Source of the DNA: Catellatospora coxensis
Lineage (GTDB): Bacteria > Actinomycetota > Actinomycetes > Mycobacteriales > Micromonosporaceae
Length of the DNA: 36,206 nucleotides
Direction of reading: 5' to 3'
Assembly: GCF_016862635.1 (NCBI RefSeq)
Contig: NZ_BONI01000088.1
Location: 1 to 36,206 of the forward strand
Positions 1 through 6,211 of this stretch are shown here, in pieces. Each line of letters starts with the position of its first letter. Within the stretch, counting starts at the first letter, position 1. A program made the position numbers and the translations under genes. The notes below the pieces were generated by a model. It was not told the DNA's origin, ran no database searches, and worked only from the letters and a program-made list of their open reading frames with translations.

Positions 1-36
1 ATGCCCGTAATCGTCGGCCAGAGTCGCCGAGGACAG

Positions 37-101
37 TGATCGCTGTTTCCGGTCAGAATCCGTGGCAAGACCGCAGATCGTGACCGGAAAGCAGCGATCA
101 T
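37..101. repeat. Imperfect inverted repeat
   Basis: The left arm at 37-55 (TGATCGCTGTTTCCGGTCA) pairs with the right arm at 81-100, which reads TGACCGGAAAGCAGCGATCA. The only difference is one extra base in the right arm. The loop of about 25 nt has no open frame of note. With the second hairpin next to it, this looks like the end of a mobile element or a recombination remnant. No transposase is visible, because the window starts here. Confidence 0.6.
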
Positions 102-127
102 CATGCCGACCAAAGCCCAGCCTGATC

Positions 128-182
128 GATCATGAAGTTAGGGCAGTGACACGCCGTCGAACCTGCCCATAAGTTCATGATC
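128..182. repeat. Inverted repeat overlapping the ligase stop codon
   Basis: GATCATGAA at 128-136 pairs with TTCATGATC at 174-182. Inside it, TTA pairs with TAA and GGGCAG with CTGCCC, giving an 18-bp stem with one mismatch, one bulge and a 16-nt loop. The right arm runs into the stop codon of the minus-strand ligase gene (181-183). It could be the ligase terminator or the terminal repeat of a small mobile element. Such ends can carry a host stop codon. Confidence 0.6.
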
Positions 183-2310
183 AACGCGAGAGGGTGGTGA
201 GGATCTCGGTGGTGGTGGTGAGGTCGCCGGCACGGTGGGCGGCGAGCAGGCGGGCGAACTTGTCGGCGTCGAGGATGGGGAGGCCGAGGTCGGCGGCTTT
301 GGTGGCTTTGGAGCCGGCGCCGTCGCCGACCACGACGAAGTCGGTTTTGGAGGAGACCGAGCCGGAGGATTTGCCGCCGAGTTCCTCGACGGCCTCGTTG
401 CCCTGGTTGCGGGTCAGGCCGGGGACGGAGCCGGTGACGACGACGGTCATCGGGGTGCCGTCGGGGCGGCGCAGGGGCAGCGCGGAGTCCGCGGGGGCGC
501 CGGTGTCGGCGGTCGCGGCCGGGCCGGTCGGTTCGGTCATGTTGACGCCGTGGGCGGCGAGTTTGGCGATCAGCGGGGCGACCTCGGCGAGTTCGGCGAG
601 GATGACGGCGGCACGTTCGCTGCCGATGCCGTCGACCTGCTCCCACTCGGCGGGTGTCGCGGCCAGGATCGCGTCCATGGTGCCGAAGTGGCGGGCGATC
701 CGCCGGGACAGGGTGCGGCCGGTCATCCGGATGCCCAGCCCGGTCAGCACCCGCGACAGCGGCCGGGCCTTGGTCGCGGCGATGCTGTTGACCAGGTTCG
801 TGGCCGACACGGTGCCGAGCCGGTCCATCGCGGCCAGGGTCGGCACGTCGAGGGCGTACAGGTCGGCGGCGTCGGTGATGTGGCCGGCGGCGAGCAGTGC
901 GTCGAGGATCTTGTCGCCGAGTCCTTCGATGTCCATCGCGTCGCGGCTGGTGTAGTACAGCAGCGTGGCCTTCTCGCCGCAGGCGCGGCCGCGGGCGCAG
1001 CGCCACCGCAGGTTGCTGCGGTCGATGTCGCCGCCGCAGCGCGGGCAGTGCTCCGGCGGGCTGAACGGTTCCGCGTCGGCGGGCCGGGCGTCGGGCACCG
1101 CGCCGGTGATCTCCGGGATGACGTCCCCGGCGCGGCGGATGTAGACGGTGTCGCCGGCGCGTACGTCGCGGCGCTGCAGGTCGGTGAAGTTGTGCAGGGT
1201 GGCGGAGGTGACGACGACGCCGCCGACCTGGACGGGTTCGAGCACGGCGACGGGGGTGATGACGCCGGTGCGGCCGACCTGCACGTCGATGCGCAGCAGC
1301 GTGGTGGTGCGGGTGTCGGCGGGGAACTTGTACGCGATGCCCCAGCGCGGCGCGCGGGTCGAGTAGCCGGCCTGCTCCTGGTCGGCGGTGAGGTCGGCCT
1401 TGACGACGACGCCGTCGACGCCGAACCCGAGGTCGCCGCGGCGGGCGCCGAGCGCGGCGACGGCGGCGGTGACCTCGTCGATGTCGGTGCAGACGGCGAG
1501 CCCGGCGGACGACTGCGCGGTCGTGGCCACGCCGAGCGCGCCCAGGTGGTCGATCACCGCGGAGTGGCTGTGGGCGTGTTCTTCGGGCACGCCGTGGGCG
1601 GCGTACGCCATGAACGACAGCGGGACGTCGTAGACCCGCTGGGCGCGCAGCGACCCGGCGGCCGCCGAGCGCGGGTTGGCGAACACCGGCTCACCGTGGG
1701 CGAGCCGCAGGTCGCAGCCCTTGGCGAAGTCGGTGTCGGTCATGTAGACCTCGCCGCGCACCTCGATGGTCACCGGCGCGGACAGGCGCTGGGGCAGGCC
1801 GGCGATCAGGCGGGCCTGGCTGGTGACGTCCTCGCCGGTGTAGCCGTTGCCGCGGGTGGCGAGCTGGGTGAGCCTGCCCTCGGTGTAGCGCGCGGCGATG
1901 GCGAGCCCGTCGATCTTCGGTTCGACGGTGTAGCGGGTCACCGGGCGGTCGAGGGTGCGGTCGAGTTTGGCGGCCCAGTCGCGCAGGCCCTCGCTGTTGA
2001 AGACGTTGCCGATGCTGAGCATGGGCGAGCTGTGCTCGACGTCGCCGCCGACGGTGCCGACGACCGCGGTGGGGGAGTCGCCGGTGCGCCACTGCGGGTG
2101 CTCTCGCTCGCTGGCCACGATCCGGGCGTACAGCGCGTCGTAGTCCGCGTCGTCGAGCAGGTTCTGCTCACCGGCGTAGTACGCGGCGGCCGCGCCGCGG
2201 GCCTGCTCGACGGCCGACCGGTACTCGTCCCGGGTGGCGTGCGGCCGGGCGTGCGCGGGGTCGACGATCGGGGCGACCGCGATGGCGTCGGCGGCGAGGT
2301 CGTTGTGCAT
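181..2310 (-). CDS. ligA: NAD-dependent DNA ligase (LigA family)
   Basis: A 709-residue cytoplasmic enzyme that seals DNA nicks using NAD+. All LigA modules are visible in order: N-terminal Ia region, adenylation domain with HSSPMLSIGN near residue 93 and the catalytic lysine K132 in EPKIDG, OB fold, four-cysteine zinc finger (CPRCGG then CARGRACGEK), helix-hairpin-helix repeats including VDGIGSERAA, and a C-terminal BRCT domain with GGKSSGSVSSKTDFVVVGD. The start at 2310 is preceded by GAAGGAG at good spacing. The frame stays open about 290 bases further upstream, but those residues are not LigA-like. The zinc finger lacks the CPAQ that usually follows its last cysteine, and the helix-hairpin-helix region looks divergent. 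It may therefore be a second, paralogous ligase rather than the housekeeping copy. No gatCAB or other usual ligA neighbours are present. Confidence 0.95.
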   Translation of the reverse strand: MHNDLAADAIAVAPIVDPAHARPHATRDEYRSAVEQARGAAAAYYAGEQNLLDDADYDALYARIVASEREHPQWRTGDSPTAVVGTVGGDVEHSSPMLSIGNVFNSEGLRDWAAKLDRTLDRPVTRYTVEPKIDGLAIAARYTEGRLTQLATRGNGYTGEDVTSQARLIAGLPQRLSAPVTIEVRGEVYMTDTDFAKGCDLRLAHGEPVFANPRSAAAGSLRAQRVYDVPLSFMAYAAHGVPEEHAHSHSAVIDHLGALGVATTAQSSAGLAVCTDIDEVTAAVAALGARRGDLGFGVDGVVVKADLTADQEQAGYSTRAPRWGIAYKFPADTRTTTLLRIDVQVGRTGVITPVAVLEPVQVGGVVVTSATLHNFTDLQRRDVRAGDTVYIRRAGDVIPEITGAVPDARPADAEPFSPPEHCPRCGGDIDRSNLRWRCARGRACGEKATLLYYTSRDAMDIEGLGDKILDALLAAGHITDAADLYALDVPTLAAMDRLGTVSATNLVNSIAATKARPLSRVLTGLGIRMTGRTLSRRIARHFGTMDAILAATPAEWEQVDGIGSERAAVILAELAEVAPLIAKLAAHGVNMTEPTGPAATADTGAPADSALPLRRPDGTPMTVVVTGSVPGLTRNQGNEAVEELGGKSSGSVSSKTDFVVVGDGAGSKATKAADLGLPILDADKFARLLAAHRAGDLTTTTEILTTLSR

Positions 2311-2356
2311 GGTGCGGGCTCCTTCATCCCGGCCTGCGTGGCCAGGCGGCATGCGG

Positions 2357-2362
2357 AGGATA
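2357..2362 (-). promoter_or_regulatory. Probable -10 box of the ligase gene
   Basis: The minus strand reads TATCCT here, about 47 bases before the start codon at 2310. That leaves a leader of roughly 40 nt carrying the GAAGGAG ribosome site. No clear -35 box is seen. Confidence 0.4.
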
Positions 2363-2573
2363 GCCGCCCGGTCTGACACCCGCCGATCATGCGGATGCCG
2401 CTGGGCCGCGTTCTTCGTCGCGCCTGACGCGTTCCGGCCGCCGTGCGCCGGCGGTCCGCGCCGCGCCCGCGCCGCCTGGCCCCCGCGCCCCGGCTCCGCG
2501 CCAGGCTCCTGCGGCCATGGCGCTGCCGGATGGTCTGCGTCGGTGAGGTCTGGTGTCCGCGGTGTCGGGCTTG

Positions 2574-2579
2574 TACATT
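2574..2579 (+). promoter_or_regulatory. -10 box implying a leaderless transcript
   Basis: TACATT ends 6 nt before the ATG at 2586, and that ATG has no ribosome binding site. This is the usual arrangement for a leaderless actinobacterial mRNA. It favours the ATG over the GTG at 2553. Confidence 0.45.
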
Positions 2580-2585
2580 CCGTCA

Positions 2586-4280
2586 ATGACACCCGTCGCA
2601 CCGTCGCCGGTCGAGTCGGCTTCCGGCGGCTCCCGGCTGGTCAGCGGCCTGTTGCTGATCGCGGTCGTGGGTCTTGCCGTGCTGGTGGTGCGGTGGCCGG
2701 AGCCGCCGCCGGACGTGCAGCCGCCGTCCGCGCCGGGCGGGCTCAGCCTCGGTGAGACGACCTGCAGGTCGATCGCGCTGAGCTGGTCCGGGTCCACGGA
2801 CGACACCGAGGTGACCGGGTATGAGGTGCACCGGGACGGTCAGGTCGTCACCAGCGTGGGCGGCAAGGCCCGGTCGGTGGTGCTCACGGAGGTGCCCGCC
2901 GGCACCTGGAACGTCACGGTCAAGGCGCGGGACGAGGCAGGCAACGTGTCCCCGGCCGGCGGCGCGGTGTCGGTGACGCCGCCGTCGTGCGGCGCGGACG
3001 CCAAGGCGCCGAGCACGCCGGGCGGGGTCAAGGCCACCGCGGACGGCACCACGGTCACCATGACCTGGGACGGGGCCACCGACGACGTCGGTGTCGCGGA
3101 GTACGACGTGTTCCGGGACGGGGCGAAGGTCGGCACGGTCTCCGGCGGCGGTGGCCCGCAGTTCACCTTCATCGACCTCGGGGTGCCCGCGTCGGCCAGC
3201 CACCGTTACCAGGTCAGCGCCCGTGACGGGCAGGGCAACGCCTCGTCGCGCAGTGCCGGGGTCGACGTGACCGCGGGCGCGGCGTGCACGCTGCTGTGCG
3301 CGATCACCCCGGTCGGCAAGGACACCGGGGTCGTCTGGGGGCTGGCCGCGCTGCCGGACGGGTCGGTGCTCTACGGCCGGCGGGACACGTACGAGATCGT
3401 GCGGATGGATCCGGCCACCGGCCAGGCCACGCCGCTGGGCACGGTGCCCGGCGGGGTGCGCGCGGGCGGCGACGGGGGCCTGGTGAGCCTGGCCGTGGCG
3501 TCGACGTTCGCCCGGGACCGCTGGGTCTACGTGCTGTACACGACGGCGACCGACAACCGGATCGTGCGGTTGCGCCTGCGCGGAGACGAGCTGGACGGCG
3601 GCTCGATGCAGTCGCTGGTCGTCGGCATCCCGCGGGGCAAGCTGCACAACGGCGGGCGGCTGCGGTTCGGGCGCGACGGCAAGCTGTACGCCGCCCTCGG
3701 CGACGCCGGCAACCCGCGGCTGGCGCAGGACCAGCGCAGCCTGGCCGGCAAGGTGCTCCGGTTCAATCCGGACGGCACCGTGCCATCCGGGAACCCGTTC
3801 GGCGGTTACATCTGGAGCCTCGGCCACCGCAACCCGCAGGGGCTCGCGTTCGACGCGCGGGGCAGGGCCTGGGTGCAGGAGTCGGGTGACGGGCTCACGG
3901 ACGAGACGAACCTGATCGTCAAGGGCGGCAACTACGGCTGGCCCGCGTGCGAGGGCACCGAGGGGGCCGGCTGCGCCAACCCGGGGTACGTCGCGCCGCA
4001 GCAGACCTTCCCGGCGTACGACGGCGGCTGCGGTGGCCTGGTGTTCGTGCGCGACGTCGTCTACGTGGCGTGTGCGGGCAGTTCGCGGCTCTACCGGGCG
4101 GTGCTCGACGGCGACGGCCTCCTCGCCGAGGTGCAGGCGGTGCTCGTCGGCGCCTACGGCCAGCTGCTCACGGTCGAGCCCGGTTCCGGCGGCACGCTGT
4201 GGGTCGTCAGCGCCACCGCCGGAGCGGCGGGAACGCTCGACACGCAGTTCCTGCGGATCACCCTGCCGCCCGCGGCCTGA
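2586..4280 (+). CDS. Membrane-anchored FN3 / PQQ-type sugar dehydrogenase-like protein
   Basis: A 564-residue extracytoplasmic protein. Residues about 17-36 form a single hydrophobic anchor, followed by a proline-rich spacer and two fibronectin type III domains (about 48-132 and 138-226). Each FN3 domain carries the typical SWSGSTDDTEVTGYEVHRDG or TWDGATDDVGVAEYDVFRDG strand. From about 238 to the end is a six-bladed propeller of the glucose/sorbosone dehydrogenase family, with LHNGGRLRFGRDGKLYAALG, SLAGKVLRFNPDG and GHRNPQGLAFD. Family members oxidise sugars with PQQ outside the membrane, though many actinobacterial relatives have no proven substrate. The FN3 repeats suggest attachment to polysaccharide. 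A GTG at 2553 is an alternative start. The gene stands alone, upstream of the flavoprotein gene. Confidence 0.85.
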   Translation: MTPVAPSPVESASGGSRLVSGLLLIAVVGLAVLVVRWPEPPPDVQPPSAPGGLSLGETTCRSIALSWSGSTDDTEVTGYEVHRDGQVVTSVGGKARSVVLTEVPAGTWNVTVKARDEAGNVSPAGGAVSVTPPSCGADAKAPSTPGGVKATADGTTVTMTWDGATDDVGVAEYDVFRDGAKVGTVSGGGGPQFTFIDLGVPASASHRYQVSARDGQGNASSRSAGVDVTAGAACTLLCAITPVGKDTGVVWGLAALPDGSVLYGRRDTYEIVRMDPATGQATPLGTVPGGVRAGGDGGLVSLAVASTFARDRWVYVLYTTATDNRIVRLRLRGDELDGGSMQSLVVGIPRGKLHNGGRLRFGRDGKLYAALGDAGNPRLAQDQRSLAGKVLRFNPDGTVPSGNPFGGYIWSLGHRNPQGLAFDARGRAWVQESGDGLTDETNLIVKGGNYGWPACEGTEGAGCANPGYVAPQQTFPAYDGGCGGLVFVRDVVYVACAGSSRLYRAVLDGDGLLAEVQAVLVGAYGQLLTVEPGSGGTLWVVSATAGAAGTLDTQFLRITLPPAA

Positions 4281-4345
4281 GCATGTGACGAGACTGTGTA
4301 GGTCGCGGGTGGGTGACGTGATGAGACCGTTCCGGGACGTTTTCT

Positions 4346-4366
4346 ATACCTAGATTCTCTAGGTAT
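4346..4366 (+). promoter_or_regulatory. Perfect palindromic operator overlapping -10 box and start codon
   Basis: ATACCTAGA (4346-4354) and TCTAGGTAT (4358-4366) are perfect inverted 9-bp arms around TTC. The palindrome contains a TAGATT -10 box at 4351-4356 and the first two bases of the ATG at 4365, so the message is probably leaderless. A bound repressor would block initiation outright. The arm resembles sites of PadR- or MarR-type repressors. No such regulator is encoded nearby. Confidence 0.75.
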
Positions 4367-5507
4367 GCAGACAGTGGATGTCCTGGTCGTCGGTGCCGGT
4401 CTGGCCGGCCTGCACACGGCCCGCCTGCTCGCGCGACACGAGCTGAACGTGATGGTGGTCGACCGCCGCAGGTCGCTGTCGGCGGGCATCCGCACGACGG
4501 GGATTTTCGTACGGCGCACCCTCGAAGACTTCGACCTGCCCGACCACCTGCTCGGCCCCGGGGTTCGCGACGTGCTGCTGTATCCGCCGTCGCGGCGCGA
4601 CCCGATCCGGCTGACCAGCGACCGCGACGAGTACCGGGTCGCCGACATGCCCGGCGTCTACGAGCACGCGCGCCGCGCGGCCGAGTCGGCAGGGGCCCGG
4701 GTCGTCCTGGGCGTGCGCTACGACGGCTCGTCGGCCGGCGTCGTACGGCTCGAAGGCGCTGAACCGGTGCGGGCCAGGTTCATCGTCGGCGCGGACGGCG
4801 CGCGTTCTCGGGTGGCCCGTGACCTGGGGCTGGACGTCAACCACCGACTTATCGTCGGCGCGGAACTCGTGCACACGATCGCGTCGGGCACCACCACCCC
4901 GGCGTTCCACTGCGTGCTGGACCCGCGGGTCGCCCCCGGCTACCTCGGGTGGGTGATCGACGACGGCCACCACGCGCACGTCGGGGTCGCGGGATATCCG
5001 GACGCGATGCGTGCCGGGGTGCGCCACCTGCTGGAGGAGTTCGCCGCCGACGCGCCGGGCCACGCCGACCCGACCGGCCCGGTCGAGCGGCGGGGCGGCC
5101 CGATCCCGGTCGGCGGCGTGCTGCGCCGGCTGGCGAACCCCGCCGGGCTGCTCGTCGGCGACGCGGCCGGTGCGGTGTCCCCGCTGACGGCAGGCGGGCT
5201 CGACCCCTGCCTGCGGATGTCGGAGCTGGCCGCGTCGGTCGCCGCCGGCTGGCTGCGCACCGGCGACCAGCACGAGCTGCGCCGCTACGACGGGCAGGCG
5301 CTGCGCGGCCGGTTCCGAGGCCGGCTGCTGCTGCGCCGGGTGCTCGCCGGTGTCCGGTCGCACGCCGCCGCGGAGGCGGCGGTGGCCGCGCTGCGCGGTC
5401 GGGCCGGCCGGGCCGCGGCGGCACGTGTGCTGTTCGGCGACGGCTCGTTCCCCGACACCGACCCCCTGCTCGCCCGCCCGGTGGTCAACCGCTACGCCGC
5501 GAGCTGA
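4365..5507 (+). CDS. FAD-dependent oxidoreductase, geranylgeranyl reductase-like
   Basis: A 380-residue flavoprotein. It opens with the dinucleotide-binding motif VVGAGLAGLH (G10, G12, G15), with an acidic residue in VVDRRR ending the second strand. The second FAD motif, LLVGDAAGAVSPLTAGG, lies near residue 262 and is typical of the geranylgeranyl reductase/halogenase-like group in the p-hydroxybenzoate hydroxylase superfamily. GADGARSRVARDLGL at about 145 is the DG motif. Known relatives reduce isoprenoid chains or hydroxylate small aromatics. The substrate here is unknown. The ATG at 4365 abuts the palindrome at 4346-4366 and lacks a leader. The gene follows the sugar dehydrogenase but has its own promoter. 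It faces the GNAT gene convergently. Confidence 0.85.
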   Translation: MQTVDVLVVGAGLAGLHTARLLARHELNVMVVDRRRSLSAGIRTTGIFVRRTLEDFDLPDHLLGPGVRDVLLYPPSRRDPIRLTSDRDEYRVADMPGVYEHARRAAESAGARVVLGVRYDGSSAGVVRLEGAEPVRARFIVGADGARSRVARDLGLDVNHRLIVGAELVHTIASGTTTPAFHCVLDPRVAPGYLGWVIDDGHHAHVGVAGYPDAMRAGVRHLLEEFAADAPGHADPTGPVERRGGPIPVGGVLRRLANPAGLLVGDAAGAVSPLTAGGLDPCLRMSELAASVAAGWLRTGDQHELRRYDGQALRGRFRGRLLLRRVLAGVRSHAAAEAAVAALRGRAGRAAAARVLFGDGSFPDTDPLLARPVVNRYAAS

Positions 5508-5513
5508 CCGGCA

Positions 5514-5540
5514 CGGGCGCGTGGCGACGCGATGCGCCCG
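5514..5540. terminator. Weak hairpin between convergent genes
   Basis: CGGGCGC (5514-5520) and GCGCCCG (5534-5540) form a 7-bp stem with a 13-nt loop. It lies between the flavoprotein stop and the end of the acetyltransferase gene. There is no T tract. Confidence 0.35.
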
Positions 5541-5562
5541 GCACGCGAGCCACGACAGCGGC

Positions 5563-6060
5563 TCAGGCCCGTTCGCCTTCCTCGACCTTGAACGTGCTGA
5601 AGCCTCGGCGGTGGTAGTTGGGCAGCGCGGCCGGATGGTCGGCCGAGGACGTGTGCAGCCATACCCGCCGCACCGTCGGGGTCAGGTCCCACGCCTGCCG
5701 GACGGCGAGCGTCAGCGCGTACCCGCCCAGGCCCCGCCCGACGAACTCCGGCACCAGCCCGAACGTGTCGATCTCCACCTCGTCGTCGGGGTGGAGATCG
5801 CACGCGAGCAGTCCCGCGGGCTCGCCCTCGTGGGAAAGCAGCCAGAAGGCCCGGTCGGGGTGCCGCGCGAACCAGAGATCCCACTCCGGCGCCGTGCGCA
5901 CCGCGCTTCCCCAGCCGTAGGGCGCGCCCATCCGGGCCTGCACCTCGACGACCAGTGGCGAGCGCCGGTCGAGCGCCGCCAGCGCCAGGCCGGGCACCGG
6001 GGCCGCCGGGCGGAACTGCTCCTGGTCGGTCATGTGCACGTAGGTCACGATCTCTCTCAC
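5563..6060 (-). CDS. GNAT-family N-acetyltransferase
   Basis: A 165-residue cytoplasmic protein of the Gcn5-related acetyltransferase fold, which transfers an acetyl group from acetyl-CoA to an amine. The acetyl-CoA binding loop is visible as VPEFVGRGLGGYALTLAVRQ, preceded by the beta-4 strand EVEIDTFGL. It is followed by VRRVWLHTSSADHPAALPNY and the terminal YHRRGF turn seen in many GNATs. The GTG start at 6060 is chosen because a TAGGCT -10 box ends exactly 7 nt upstream (6068-6073), which gives a leaderless transcript. An internal ATG at 6033 is the alternative. Substrate unknown. It is transcribed divergently from the SARP gene. Confidence 0.85.
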   Translation of the reverse strand: MREIVTYVHMTDQEQFRPAAPVPGLALAALDRRSPLVVEVQARMGAPYGWGSAVRTAPEWDLWFARHPDRAFWLLSHEGEPAGLLACDLHPDDEVEIDTFGLVPEFVGRGLGGYALTLAVRQAWDLTPTVRRVWLHTSSADHPAALPNYHRRGFSTFKVEEGERA

Positions 6061-6067
6061 CGGGCGG

Positions 6068-6073
6068 AGCCTA
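6068..6073 (-). promoter_or_regulatory. -10 box of leaderless acetyltransferase transcript
   Basis: The minus strand reads TAGGCT followed by exactly 7 nt and then the GTG start at 6060. No ribosome binding site is present between them. Confidence 0.5.
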
Positions 6074-6211
6074 CCGCCGGTCGCCATGGGGCGCGGGCAC
6101 GTCCGGCCCGCCGCACGACTGTGCCATTTCCGACATCGAGCGACCGCCGGTTGCCTGCCGCCGTCCCTTATGGTGGGTTGCTTTCCTGGTGCGACACAGG
6201 AGGTGCGCGCG

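Noticed and set aside
235-2376. 713-residue plus-strand open frame opposite the ligase
   Set aside because: Its product is a G/V/D/R-rich repeat typical of the shadow of a GC-rich gene, and the ligase on the other strand has all its motifs.
2311-2601. N-terminal extension of the ligase
   Set aside because: The extra 97 residues are not LigA-like, and the real start at 2310 has a strong ribosome site.
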